A stretch of DNA of 64,000 nt from Lachnospiraceae bacterium AB2028 (lineage in GTDB: Bacteria; Bacillota; Clostridia; Lachnospirales; Lachnospiraceae), in contig KK211275.1 of the NCBI GenBank assembly GCA_000621425.1, positions 536,523 to 600,522 on the forward strand, written 5' to 3'. Below are positions 33,075 through 42,636 of this stretch, in pieces. Under the pieces are notes generated by a model. The model made no database searches. It saw nothing but the letters and a program-made list of their open reading frames with translations, and was not told where the DNA came from. The position numbers were made by a program, and so were the translations under genes. Numbering within the stretch: position 1 is the first letter of the stretch; each line of letters starts with the position of its first letter.

Positions 33075-33770
33075 CTATCTGACGGAATAATCCCTCTCTC
33101 CGAATATTCCTGTACCTACCCTTACATGAGTAGCCCCCTCTTCAACAGCAATCTCATAATCGCCACTCATTCCCATAGAAAGAACCGGTTTTTCCGGAAA
33201 AAAAACTCTCATATCATCACTATAAAGCAATTCCCGTAACGCTTTAAAATATGGTCTGTTAGTCTCAGGATCATCTGTATATGGTGCAATTGTCATCAAT
33301 CCACAAAGACGAAGATGCAAAAGAGCAGAAACGTTTCGAATAAGATTTTTGTTTGTTTCAATGTCTGATGTCCCAAACTTGCTGTCCTCTCCTGCAACAT
33401 TCACTTCCACCAAAACATCAACAACAAGTCCCCTTTTTGCTGCTTCTTTCTCTATTGCTTCAGCCAGATGTAAAGTATCTACACTGTGTATCAGAGCTGT
33501 CCTTCCGATAATATACTTAATCTTGTTTGTTTGTAGATGCCCTATCATATGCCATCTTACATCTTCAGGCATTTCCGGAATCTTATCGCACAATTCCTGC
33601 ACTTTGTTCTCACCAAAATCCCTGCTACCGGCAGCATAGGCCTCCTTAAGCATCTCTAAAGGCTTAGTCTTGCTAACGCTTATAAGAGTAACATCTTCCG
33701 GATTCCTGCCACTCCTCTTGCACGCCGCATTAATACGTTCTTTAACAGATTTTATATTTTCTGAAATCAT
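33075..33770 (-). CDS. yggS: YggS family PLP homeostasis protein
   Basis: 231-residue fold-type III PLP-binding protein without known catalytic activity, involved in vitamin B6 and amino acid balance. PLP lysine lies in LISVSKTKP, with DFGENKVQEL, WHMIGHLQTNK, GLMTIAPYTDDPE and SMGMSGDYEIAVEEGATHVRVGTGIFG motifs. In Gram-positives it neighbours sepF. It is the last gene of the minus-strand operon and is closed by an intrinsic terminator. Confidence 0.95.
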   Translation of the reverse strand: MISENIKSVKERINAACKRSGRNPEDVTLISVSKTKPLEMLKEAYAAGSRDFGENKVQELCDKIPEMPEDVRWHMIGHLQTNKIKYIIGRTALIHSVDTLHLAEAIEKEAAKRGLVVDVLVEVNVAGEDSKFGTSDIETNKNLIRNVSALLHLRLCGLMTIAPYTDDPETNRPYFKALRELLYSDDMRVFFPEKPVLSMGMSGDYEIAVEEGATHVRVGTGIFGERDYSVR

Positions 33771-33790
33771 ATTTCCCCCTTCAGCGTTTG

Positions 33791-35263
33791 CTACTCATAT
33801 ATAAACTCATCATCCACTACTGATTCCGCATCCAATATGATATAGTCATATTCCCTAAGTCCATACACGGTATCAGGAGCAATAATGGTATATTCGTCAT
33901 TATGGTCAAGAATATGTATCTGACAGAATTGAGCATATCCCTTGTTGATATTATATACACCTAAAAGAGAATCTGTCTCCTGCACAACAAACTTCTGTTG
34001 GGTATCCTCGCGAATAAGAACATCCCCATACTTAAGCTGCGTATTGTCTACATAGTACAAATCATTCTTTTCCGAATAAACATTTATTTCTAACGGCATG
34101 ACGGTAGCTTCACCGCTTTCTAAGTATACCTGTTTCATAAAAGTTCTTGTATCAGAACTGCCGTTTTCCTCATCTTCAGCAGCACCTACAGCAAATTCTA
34201 CCGGGACAGTAAAGAATCTCTTTGTAGCAACAGAAGATACCGGGACCTTCAGACCAGTTATGCCATCAGTGACTATCTCTATATCCGTAAACCTTTCCGA
34301 GCAGAAATTCAATACAGAATTGTTGAACCCCAGTGTCACAATGTCCTTGTCACCTTCTACTTCTATGACGGTGACTTTTCCATTTAGCACCTCATTGTTA
34401 CGCCTAAACCTGACCGGCACATAACCGTGTCCTAACAACATAGCTGCATATTCATCGTCGGCCGAAAAAGCCACAGTCCAATTTTCCGAATTTATAAGCT
34501 TATATACAAATTCCCCCTGGTCCACCAGGTCACCGGTCATCAACTGTTTTTTTTGATATCCAGCCCCTTCCAGCAAGGAAAGCGTCAAGTCATTTACCGA
34601 AACACTATCATAATCATCTGTATAAAATGCCACGTAACCGTTATGATCCGAGTGCATTATAGCCGCCGTACCGGATGTACCCGATTCTATCTGAGCCCTG
34701 AGTCCTGCTGCGGAAATTGATAATATACTGGAGCTGATATCATGAAGGAAATCATAATTTGTACGAAAATCTTCAGGCTTGAACTGTCCGGCAAAGTCAC
34801 CAATTTCCATTTTCAGCCGGCTTTGATCTTCTTTTGTCAATTCAGTACTAAGCTCACCTGTTGCCCCTATAAGCGTCCCGCGCTCATCAACCGCATATAC
34901 CGGTGAGCCTATGCCTACATGTTCACCTTCGCCGGAAAAGCAGATAAGTGTCCCGGAAACAGGTGCCGTGTAATTTTTTTCACTTCTAAGAATAAGACCT
35001 CTATAGGTATTGTTGATGGCCAACGAGCCATTACGAACCATATATGAAGTTATATTTTTTTTGTCAACAATCTGAGTGAAAAGTACAATCAAATAAAAGA
35101 GGAAGATTGCAATGATAATAACAAGAAATCCTCCTCCATAAACTCTTATACTCTTTTTTAAAGCTGCTTTTTCGGAAATTTTCTTTTGTAAGGCTTTATT
35201 ATTTTCCTGCCTATCCGTTTTTTTCGCAGCTCTGACTTTTTTTGACCTCTGGCCGCGTCTCAT
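33791..35263 (-). CDS. HlyD-like single-span membrane protein
   Basis: 490 residues. A basic cytoplasmic head (1-38) with RSKKVRAAKK precedes one membrane span (about 41-66) and a large extracellular part. After the span, ILRSEKNYTAPVSGTLICFSGEGEHVGIGSPVYAVD resembles the lipoyl-like half of HlyD/adaptor proteins, and the middle part has the beta-rich pattern of such proteins. No export ATPase or outer membrane partner is adjacent and the host is Gram-positive, so drug or toxin export is not implied. The gene is between a small P-loop protein and yggS, next to division and wall genes, suggesting an envelope role. It overlaps neither neighbour; 3 bases separate it from the upstream gene. Confidence 0.7.
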   Translation of the reverse strand: MRRGQRSKKVRAAKKTDRQENNKALQKKISEKAALKKSIRVYGGGFLVIIIAIFLFYLIVLFTQIVDKKNITSYMVRNGSLAINNTYRGLILRSEKNYTAPVSGTLICFSGEGEHVGIGSPVYAVDERGTLIGATGELSTELTKEDQSRLKMEIGDFAGQFKPEDFRTNYDFLHDISSSILSISAAGLRAQIESGTSGTAAIMHSDHNGYVAFYTDDYDSVSVNDLTLSLLEGAGYQKKQLMTGDLVDQGEFVYKLINSENWTVAFSADDEYAAMLLGHGYVPVRFRRNNEVLNGKVTVIEVEGDKDIVTLGFNNSVLNFCSERFTDIEIVTDGITGLKVPVSSVATKRFFTVPVEFAVGAAEDEENGSSDTRTFMKQVYLESGEATVMPLEINVYSEKNDLYYVDNTQLKYGDVLIREDTQQKFVVQETDSLLGVYNINKGYAQFCQIHILDHNDEYTIIAPDTVYGLREYDYIILDAESVVDDEFIYE

Positions 35264-35266
35264 TTT

Positions 35267-35680
35267 TTACTTAAGAATACTGTCCTTATAGCTGTCAGGA
35301 ATGTCAGCCTCATCTACAGACATTGCCATATTAAAAGTGATACCGCATTTCTCGCTAAGTTTATCAAACTTATCCAGAACTGCACCCACCTCGGATACAT
35401 CGAACTTACCCAGTTTCTTGAAACTGTCAAAGTATAACTGTTCTATATCGCGATCCTGGGAGATTATCCCACAGACAAAACCATAAAATTCATCTATCGA
35501 AGAAAAATTGAATTCAGAAACATCAATAAGCCTTACTTTGTTGTTGATCTCGTACATATGTCTTGTACTCTTGTCGAGATATACGAGATGTCCGTTTGCG
35601 TCCTTAATTGCATTATTGGCAAGATCAAGTAATCTAAGCGTCTTGCCTGTCCCCTCATTTCCGATTATAAGCTTAACCAT
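35267..35680 (-). CDS. Small P-loop protein of unknown function
   Basis: 137 residues. It begins MVKLIIGNEGTGKTLRLLD, a Walker A motif GNEGTGKT at residues 7-14 in a short N-terminal strand-loop-helix; VYLDKSTRHMYEI follows. A clear Walker B acid is not obvious; RLIDVSEFNFSS contains the only candidate strand. The C-terminal half is charged and helical. Similar short proteins are sometimes labelled PilT-like only because of the P-loop, and no pilus genes are present. It is 3 bases upstream of the HlyD-like gene and very likely translated with it. I do not recognise a specific function. Confidence 0.75.
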   Translation of the reverse strand: MVKLIIGNEGTGKTLRLLDLANNAIKDANGHLVYLDKSTRHMYEINNKVRLIDVSEFNFSSIDEFYGFVCGIISQDRDIEQLYFDSFKKLGKFDVSEVGAVLDKFDKLSEKCGITFNMAMSVDEADIPDSYKDSILK

Positions 35681-35737
35681 ATCAAAATACCTCCGAAAGT
35701 GAATTTTTTAGTAAAAATTTACTGTTCTAATTATACC

Positions 35738-36769
35738 TTAAGAGTCCGCTATTTTCAATAGCTCTGATAGTGTATTATAAAGAGTTCCTTCATCTTTTGC
35801 GCCCATAACAACAGCGATATATGACTTTCCGGAAGGGTCGTTTGCCAAAAGAATCAGACACTTTCCTGCCGAAGCCGTACTCCCTGTTTTTCCACCGATT
35901 ACTGTAACGCCTTCCGGTGCATCCTTTCCACCGTTAACAAACAGGTCGGTATTCATTATTGTTTTCGTTTTAACAGTTCCGTCGGCTGTACTATAACTTA
36001 TCTGCACAGTTGGCGTGTTTATCATTTCCAAAAACTCAGGATATGTGAGAAGTTGTCTAAATATCAGATATTGGTCATAGGCAGTTGAATAATGTTCAGC
36101 AGCGTCAAGTCCGTGCGGGTTAGCAAAATGAGTGCCTGTGCACCCTATGCTCATTGCCTTTTCATTCATCATCTGTACAAAACGTTCTTCGCCGGTAATC
36201 TCCCCATCTTCCTCAAGCCTGCTACCGGCAGTACTGTCCCCTGCATACTGTGCAAGAGCAAGTGCTGCATCATTTCCGGACTGTATCAGAGTTATCTCCA
36301 AAAGCTGCCTTATAGTCAGCTTATCTCCTGCCTTTAGCCCGAATCGCTGTACTCCTTCTTCCTTTATGGACACCTCACCTACAGTTACGGAATCATCCAA
36401 ACGGTCTCCGAATTTTTCGAAGATGATCAGGGATGTCATAAGCTTTGTCAGGGATGCAGGTGATGTTCTTTCGGTGGCATTCAGGGAATAAAGCACCTCG
36501 GCATCATCCTCATTGTAAATTGCCGCAGAAAAGACCTCATCTTCTTCTGAAAGTGATGTAGATATCAGATTATCCGAAACAGCTGCTATGTCTTCCGCAA
36601 AAAGCGCCAAAGTATCATACTCATCCACCGGATTCAATGTAAAACTCTGGTCATTTTCCATACTGCCATAGGGCAGCTCTATATCAGAAGTTGCACAGGA
36701 TGTCAGGATGAATAATGCAGACAAAACCGAAATAACAGTATAAAGTTTTTTATTCTTTATACATTTCAC
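35738..36769 (-). CDS. Lipoprotein D-alanyl-D-alanine carboxypeptidase (S11)
   Basis: 343-residue low-molecular-weight penicillin-binding protein trimming terminal D-Ala from peptidoglycan stem peptides. A lipoprotein signal ends with LTSC (C25). The active-site motifs are SLTK at 106-109, SGN in IQSGNDAALA and KTG in IGGKTGSTASAG. It starts with GTG at 36769, inside the end of mgsA (20-base overlap), so translation is coupled. It has no C-terminal amphipathic anchor of DacA type; the lipid anchor replaces it. Context with RodA and PBP2 indicates wall maturation during elongation. Confidence 0.93.
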   Translation of the reverse strand: MKCIKNKKLYTVISVLSALFILTSCATSDIELPYGSMENDQSFTLNPVDEYDTLALFAEDIAAVSDNLISTSLSEEDEVFSAAIYNEDDAEVLYSLNATERTSPASLTKLMTSLIIFEKFGDRLDDSVTVGEVSIKEEGVQRFGLKAGDKLTIRQLLEITLIQSGNDAALALAQYAGDSTAGSRLEEDGEITGEERFVQMMNEKAMSIGCTGTHFANPHGLDAAEHYSTAYDQYLIFRQLLTYPEFLEMINTPTVQISYSTADGTVKTKTIMNTDLFVNGGKDAPEGVTVIGGKTGSTASAGKCLILLANDPSGKSYIAVVMGAKDEGTLYNTLSELLKIADS

Positions 36770-37148
36770 GGAAATCCATATCTCCTCTGTCCAGTGATTT
36801 TATTAGAAGTTCTGCTGTAGCAAGATTGGTTGCCAACGGAATATTATGCATATCGCAAAGCTGCAGAAGATTATTTGCATTTACTTCATGGGACATAGGA
36901 TTCAAAGGATCCCGCAAAAAGATAACAAGGTCAATCTGATTGTGCTCTATCTGCATGGCAATCTGCTGACCTCCGCCAAGATGTCCGGCGAGGAACTTAT
37001 GTATCTGAAGATTTGTAACATCCTCTATCTGTCTGCCGGTGGTACCGGTAGCATATATCTCATGTTTTCCTAGTATTCCCCTGTATGCGATACAGAAATT
37101 CTGCATAAGTTTTTTCTTTGCGTCATGTGCAATTAATGCAATCTTCAT
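36750..37148 (-). CDS. mgsA: Methylglyoxal synthase
   Basis: 132-residue enzyme converting dihydroxyacetone phosphate to methylglyoxal and phosphate, a bypass that relieves sugar-phosphate overload. MKIALIAHDAKK, ATGTTGRQI, GHLGGGQQI and VIFLRDPLNPMSHE (with the catalytic aspartate and the phosphate-binding residues) are diagnostic. It lies between rodA and the carboxypeptidase gene in the wall operon and overlaps the latter by 20 bases. GAAAGGA precedes the ATG. Confidence 0.96.
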   Translation of the reverse strand: MKIALIAHDAKKKLMQNFCIAYRGILGKHEIYATGTTGRQIEDVTNLQIHKFLAGHLGGGQQIAMQIEHNQIDLVIFLRDPLNPMSHEVNANNLLQLCDMHNIPLATNLATAELLIKSLDRGDMDFREMYKE

Positions 37149-37182
37149 TTTTATCCTTTCTGCCGTAAAAAATAACGGCCAT

Positions 37183-38337
37183 TTATATCTCTGAACTTAT
37201 CTGTCCTAATTCTGTCGTTTTTCTGGGCGGGTCTTTTCGGTGTAATCCTACACTTAAGACAAAGCCCATTCCTATGTAAAGACTCACTAATGAAGTAAGG
37301 CCATAGCTTACAAACGGAAGAGGAACACCTGTATTAGGAGTCAAACCTGTTGTAACGGATATATTAAGGAAACTCTGCACCCCGACTATAGTCCCCACTC
37401 CAAAGCATATCAATTCCCCGGCTGTATCCCCGGCTTTCATCCCCATATAGAAACAGACGCCGGATATCACCATGAGAAGTATTATAACGGATGAACACCC
37501 TATAAAGCCCATTTCTTCGCCTATTACCGCAAAGATAAAATCAGTCTGTGCTTCGGATATATAATTTCCGTTTATAACGGATGAAACCTCATTATTATCA
37601 AGTCCCTTACCTGTAAGCTTCCCTGAGCCTATGGCTGTAATTGAATTCTCCGTCTGCCACGCATCAGTAAGGGCATATTCCTCGGGATCAAGCCATGCCA
37701 GAATCCTTCGCTGCTGATAATCCTTTATCAGATGCTGATCCGGCTGAAGTACAAGGAACAGAAAAACGGCAGCTGCCGGGATTGTCACCGCAAGCACACC
37801 CATTATTATTTTTCTGCTAAGTCCCCCAACATATATCAGCATGCAGAACACCACTCCCAAAAGTATAGTGGTAGAAAGATCAGGCTGCTTTATGACCAGA
37901 ATAAGCACCGGTGCCAGGAGAGCCAGCATTATAAGTATATTCTTTAAAGTGTTCAGGTTCTCTTTATTGTCCATTATAAACTTGGCATAAAAAAGTATCA
38001 ATAAAATCTTGGCCAGCTCCGACGGCTGAAATTTTATATCAATAAAAGGAATCATCAGCCATCGCTGGGCATTATTCGCAGAATCGCCGAAAATCTCTAC
38101 CAATAAAAGCAATGCGATATTCAGACCATATATCAGCCAGTGGAATTTCAGGATGAGATTGTAGTTAAAAAATGATATAAAAAACATCAGAAATACGCCC
38201 AGTATCATTCCTGCAACCTGCCTGGACTGGACGGATTCCTTTGCGCTTCCTATGGCCATTATTCCGATTATGTTTATAGTAATAATCAGCAGCACAAGAA
38301 AGACATTATAATTCTTTAACTGTATTTTCTGGTTCAT
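37183..38337 (-). CDS. rodA: RodA, SEDS peptidoglycan glycosyltransferase
   Basis: 384-residue polytopic membrane protein of the FtsW/RodA/SpoVE family, polymerising lipid II together with PBP2 during elongation. About ten membrane spans are evident. FQPSELAKILLILFYAKFI is the family signature; TGLTPNTGVPLPFVSYGLTSLVSLYIGMG is the conserved late motif. RodA rather than FtsW is chosen from the mreBCD-PBP2 context. It starts 32 bases after the PBP2 stop. Confidence 0.93.
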   Translation of the reverse strand: MNQKIQLKNYNVFLVLLIITINIIGIMAIGSAKESVQSRQVAGMILGVFLMFFISFFNYNLILKFHWLIYGLNIALLLLVEIFGDSANNAQRWLMIPFIDIKFQPSELAKILLILFYAKFIMDNKENLNTLKNILIMLALLAPVLILVIKQPDLSTTILLGVVFCMLIYVGGLSRKIIMGVLAVTIPAAAVFLFLVLQPDQHLIKDYQQRRILAWLDPEEYALTDAWQTENSITAIGSGKLTGKGLDNNEVSSVINGNYISEAQTDFIFAVIGEEMGFIGCSSVIILLMVISGVCFYMGMKAGDTAGELICFGVGTIVGVQSFLNISVTTGLTPNTGVPLPFVSYGLTSLVSLYIGMGFVLSVGLHRKDPPRKTTELGQISSEI

Positions 38338-38369
38338 TCTCTTCTGTCTATCAATTTAAGCATCAATCT

Positions 38370-41231
38370 TTAGTCACCGGCGGATGTTGCTGTAGCATCT
38401 GATGCATTACCTGTAATAAGGTCGCTATGTTCTTCCAGATCAAAGTAATATTTTATCACATCACACCCCATCTGGGCCGCAAAATCGGATGAATAACCGT
38501 TTGCAATACGCACTGCAAGTGCAATCTGCGGTGCGTTTGCCGGAGCAAATCCTACAAAAAGCGCGTGGTTAGGTTTATTAGCGGACTCCTGGGCGGTTCC
38601 GGTCTTACCTGCACATATCATGTCAATATTATTGAAATAAACCTTATCGGCAACCACACCTTTCATTCCTGTATGAATGGTATTCCAGAGTTCAGGTGAA
38701 AGTATTACCTGGTTCCTGATCTTTGGCTTGGCCGTGTATGTAGTCACACCTGATGAATTCCTTATCTCGTGGATAAGCGTCAAATCATAAACTGTCCCCC
38801 TGTTTGCCACAGCGCTGACATATCTTGCAAGTCCCACAGTAGTATAGTTGTGGGTACCCTGTCCAATGGCTGATGCAACCGGGTACTGATCAGATATCTC
38901 AGGTGTTGATTCGGCAATCTCTACTCCGGATGGATCTCCTAAGCCAAACTCAGCCGCATATTTCGATATACGTTCCATACCATATGTATCATTATATCCG
39001 GTGCCGTCATCAGCAAGCCTATAACCAACTTCATAAAAATAGCAGTTACAGGAATTCTGTATAGCACCTGAAAGAGACAGCTCTCCATGTTTTCCCGGGA
39101 ATATCCAGCAATTATGCTTTATGCCCGTGAGTTTTGTGAAACTGCCTTCACACTCTATTATGGAATTGGTGTCAATGACGCCTTCCTCCACTCCTGCCAC
39201 AGATGTGACCATCTTGAAAGTGGAACCCGGAGCAGTCTTCTGCTGTGTAGCATAGTTCCAAAGAGGCTTTGAACGGTCAAATGTCAGTTTTGCAAGGTAT
39301 GCGGAATCGGCAGTGTTTGCCAGCTTGTTATTGTCATATCCGGGATATGAAACCAGTGCCAGCACTTCACCGCTGTTAGGATCTGTAATTACGCAGGACC
39401 CAGAACATGGTTCTAACCCCAGCTGTGCAGGAGTAATTCGGAGTTTTGAAACCAATCCCACCATGAATGCATATGCAGTAATGTCACCGTTTTTCAGTGC
39501 GATGAGTTTCTCATCCTCAATCTGTATAACATCCTGTTCCCAAAGTATCATTTCCAGCTCACGGCCTGTCACCACATCATCCCGGATGAGATACTTGTAT
39601 ATTCTTACGGAAAAATCGCTGTTGGTCATCAGTTTTTCCATTATATACTCAACCAGCGCATTATAGACTTCACTTGAATCCGAATACCTGTCTTCAAGAG
39701 TAAGCTTTGTCAGGTCAACCCACTGCTTGGATATGCAATAGCTTAAATATTCATGGAGACTAATGTCCTCATTAGTATGCCATCTGATGTACATTTCATC
39801 AGTCTGATCCACCCTATCAGATAAAATAACACCGTAATTATCCGATGAAAGCATTGATACAATAAAGCTCTCATACTCCTGGTATTCCGGCGGCAGTTCG
39901 CTGTATACCGTATTTCCTGTGGTCAGTTCCTTGCGAAGTTCATCTATGACCACATCCCGCTGTGCGTCAAATTTTGAATAGACAGCCTTCTCATTTTCTG
40001 CAGCATAAGGCTTATCCATATGGTTTAGGTCAATGACATGGTTTGATATCAGCGCATAATAAATATCGTAAATGGATATCATCTTATTTCGTCCCGTTGT
40101 ACTGATATCCTTATCTTCAACAATACGGCTTACAAGGATTCCGGCAATCTTCTGCTCAAGCAGATGATAAACTGCCATCTGAAGTTCTGAATCTATTGTC
40201 AGATAAACATCATTGCCGGCAACAGGATTCACCACGTTCTCGGTTTCCAAAATCTTTCCCAGGTTGTCAACAAAAAGGGTCTCGCTGCCTTTCTGGCCCT
40301 GAAGTTCCGATTCCATGGAATACTCGATTCCTGTTTTTCCTACATAATCGTTTGTGGAATAATTCGGGTCAGTTGCAGAGTATTCCTCATACTCCTCCTC
40401 TGAGATCCTGCCTGTATAACCGATTATCTGAGAAAAATAAACACTGTGGTTGTACCTTCTGATGGTATCCTCGGCTATTGTCACACCCTGCAGAAGATTT
40501 TCATTTTCCATTATCTCGGCAACCGTTTCCTCGCTTACGTCCGTAGCAATGGTTGTAGCTATGTATTTTTGGAAAGCATTGAGTCCCATCTTGTATCTGA
40601 CAATGACAATGTCCAGCATCTCCTTTTTCGAATAGCCCATCATGGCCATGAAACCTGAAGTGGAACCGTTCTTTTCAGAATATGTACCCACGCCGTATTT
40701 TGACTTCGAGCAAAGATAACTCATAACCTCGTCAGGGTTTGCTGTACGCTGCTCATAGCTTAAATCAGATATCATGGACTTGCCGTATATGTCTGCCAGA
40801 AAACGCTGGTGTTTCGTACCGGTATATGAAAAACAATAATTATCGTTTTCGTCGATATAGATGCCGAAATCATTGATTATGGAGTCATTGTTTTTTTCGA
40901 TTATCCTGACTGCCTTGATTATGATGTCATTTAACTGCCTGTTCTTGGATGAACCTGATTCTATGGTGTCAGTTATGGTCACGGAATATGCCAGCTCATT
41001 GTAAGCAAGCAATACGCCGTTACGGTCATAGATATTGCCTCTGGTACTGGGAAGGCTTACCTGCTTTTCAATGCTTAAGGTGAAATTTGAACGGTAATAA
41101 TCACCATTAACAATCTGAAGCGAAAAAATCTTGGATATAAGGACAGCCATAAATACTCCAAGCATTATAAAAGGCAACAGGAACCTGGATGTGAGAAATG
41201 ATATTATCCGTGCTTTGATATCTTCAAACAT
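38370..41231 (-). CDS. mrdA: Penicillin-binding protein 2 with large insertion in the transpeptidase domain
   Basis: 953-residue class B transpeptidase for elongation. One N-terminal span (about 17-38), a pedestal domain with STRGNIYDRNGVLLAYN (about 62-78) and VGKTGIEYSMESELQG, then the catalytic domain with S670 in PGSTFK, SCN in QNSCNCYFYEVG and KTG in CAGKTGTAQ. Ordinary PBP2 has 600-720 residues. Here GNDVYLTIDSELQ (about 340) is separated from SGSCVITDPNSGEVLALVSYPGYD (about 610) by about 240 additional, mostly helical and acidic residues, where normal proteins have some 30. The overlap TGATG couples it to mreD. The insertion may hold a lineage-specific interaction domain. Confidence 0.93.
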   Translation of the reverse strand: MFEDIKARIISFLTSRFLLPFIMLGVFMAVLISKIFSLQIVNGDYYRSNFTLSIEKQVSLPSTRGNIYDRNGVLLAYNELAYSVTITDTIESGSSKNRQLNDIIIKAVRIIEKNNDSIINDFGIYIDENDNYCFSYTGTKHQRFLADIYGKSMISDLSYEQRTANPDEVMSYLCSKSKYGVGTYSEKNGSTSGFMAMMGYSKKEMLDIVIVRYKMGLNAFQKYIATTIATDVSEETVAEIMENENLLQGVTIAEDTIRRYNHSVYFSQIIGYTGRISEEEYEEYSATDPNYSTNDYVGKTGIEYSMESELQGQKGSETLFVDNLGKILETENVVNPVAGNDVYLTIDSELQMAVYHLLEQKIAGILVSRIVEDKDISTTGRNKMISIYDIYYALISNHVIDLNHMDKPYAAENEKAVYSKFDAQRDVVIDELRKELTTGNTVYSELPPEYQEYESFIVSMLSSDNYGVILSDRVDQTDEMYIRWHTNEDISLHEYLSYCISKQWVDLTKLTLEDRYSDSSEVYNALVEYIMEKLMTNSDFSVRIYKYLIRDDVVTGRELEMILWEQDVIQIEDEKLIALKNGDITAYAFMVGLVSKLRITPAQLGLEPCSGSCVITDPNSGEVLALVSYPGYDNNKLANTADSAYLAKLTFDRSKPLWNYATQQKTAPGSTFKMVTSVAGVEEGVIDTNSIIECEGSFTKLTGIKHNCWIFPGKHGELSLSGAIQNSCNCYFYEVGYRLADDGTGYNDTYGMERISKYAAEFGLGDPSGVEIAESTPEISDQYPVASAIGQGTHNYTTVGLARYVSAVANRGTVYDLTLIHEIRNSSGVTTYTAKPKIRNQVILSPELWNTIHTGMKGVVADKVYFNNIDMICAGKTGTAQESANKPNHALFVGFAPANAPQIALAVRIANGYSSDFAAQMGCDVIKYYFDLEEHSDLITGNASDATATSAGD

Positions 41232-41773
41232 CAGATTATCTCCTCACTTTCTTTTGTCTTTTTCTCCGGAACATAGTTTATGAACTTTTCCTCAAGCAAT
41301 AAAAGCAGAGGATAAATTACTACGCCGCACACAAGCGTAAATACCAGTTCCGGCAGAAATATGCCTTTCAGGTAAAAAGCGAAGTTGAAGTCGCCCTGTA
41401 GCGCATATGCAAAGAAATACTTTAAGAGCAGGAACATTATGTCCGATACGATGAGCGCTAAAAGCGGGATCTTGTAGTCGTCCTTATTGTAAAGCTTATG
41501 CGCAAGCCCGTTGAAAAAGCCTATATAAGCATAGAGCATTGCATAGAATCCCAATATGTCCAAAAAGAATATATCAAGCAGTAATCCGCAGAAAAATCCG
41601 GTTATTATGCCGTCCTGTTCTCCCCGCATAAGTCCATAAACACATGTCAGTATGAGTAAAAGATTAGGCAGTGAGCGCCCAAAAGGAACATACCTGAAGA
41701 CCACCGTCTGCAGTGAAAAGAAAAACAGTAATAAAAAGAAACCAGTCAACCACTTCTTGATATTCATAGGCAT
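41231..41773 (-). CDS. mreD: Rod shape-determining protein MreD
   Basis: 180-residue membrane protein with five to six spans and conserved LPNLLLILTCVYGLMRGEQDGIITGFFCGLLLDI, typical of MreD. It bridges MreC and the PBP2-RodA synthase. Its start overlaps the mreC stop by one base (TAATG). Confidence 0.92.
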   Translation of the reverse strand: MPMNIKKWLTGFFLLLFFFSLQTVVFRYVPFGRSLPNLLLILTCVYGLMRGEQDGIITGFFCGLLLDIFFLDILGFYAMLYAYIGFFNGLAHKLYNKDDYKIPLLALIVSDIMFLLLKYFFAYALQGDFNFAFYLKGIFLPELVFTLVCGVVIYPLLLLLEEKFINYVPEKKTKESEEII

Positions 41774-42636
41774 TAATCCGGTGTCTGTTTCAGTTCGGTG
41801 ATGACAAGGACTTCGGATAAGTGCTGGAAATCCACAACCGGCGTGATATAGCCGGACTTTGTCATATTGTTTGCGTCATATTCCACGGTATCGATATAGC
41901 CTATCATTATGCCCGGAAGATACTTGGAGCTGATATTGGAAGTAACCACCTTATCACCGTTGTTTACATCGTTGTCGTCATCAAGGAGCCCCGAATAAGA
42001 TATTACACCGTTTTCAATGAGCTCCATGTTTCCGGAAACCATCATATTGTCCTGGGAATGAAGAACCTTTGCGCTAACATTGGCATCATTATTTATTATG
42101 GTATTTACCCTTGCCCAGTTTGTGCCTACTTCCGTCACTATGCCCACAAGCCCTGAACCGGCTATGACATTCATATCTACCGCTATTCCGTCTGCACTGC
42201 CCTTATCGATTATAAATGAGTCAAACCAGTTGCCGCTGCCGGCAGCTATGATCTTTGCTCCCACCTTGTCATATTCGGAATATGTGTCATTGAGTTCAAA
42301 AAGCTCCCTTAAGGAAGTGAGCTCATAATAGTCCTGCATAAGAAGAGTATTCTCGCTGTTCAACGTGTTTATCTCTTCCTTGAGCGCGGCGTTTTCAGCC
42401 CGCAGCTCTTCTATTGTTTTTTTCTGTTCCAGGGAATCCACTATCATTGAACTCAGGTTTGACATGCCCTTCTGAAAAGGGACTATGACAAAACCAGCAA
42501 CGCTATTTAAAGTGTTGCCTTGTATATCCATAGAAAAAGTCATGATCATAAGCCCAAGGCAAATAATCGTAACTATGAGCAGAAGATATTTTCCGGGAAT
42601 CTTTTTGCGTTCCGGTTTCTTTTTTATTATGGGCAT
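41773..42636 (-). CDS. mreC: Rod shape-determining protein MreC
   Basis: 287-residue bitopic protein. One N-terminal span (about 17-35) precedes a coiled coil (about 60-110, EELRAENAALKEEINTLNSEN) and the double beta-barrel domain with VIAGSGLVGIVTEVGTNWARV and DKVVTSNISSKYLPGIMIG. It scaffolds and activates PBP2. One-base overlap with mreB (TAATG). Confidence 0.95.
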   Translation of the reverse strand: MPIIKKKPERKKIPGKYLLLIVTIICLGLMIMTFSMDIQGNTLNSVAGFVIVPFQKGMSNLSSMIVDSLEQKKTIEELRAENAALKEEINTLNSENTLLMQDYYELTSLRELFELNDTYSEYDKVGAKIIAAGSGNWFDSFIIDKGSADGIAVDMNVIAGSGLVGIVTEVGTNWARVNTIINNDANVSAKVLHSQDNMMVSGNMELIENGVISYSGLLDDDNDVNNGDKVVTSNISSKYLPGIMIGYIDTVEYDANNMTKSGYITPVVDFQHLSEVLVITELKQTPD

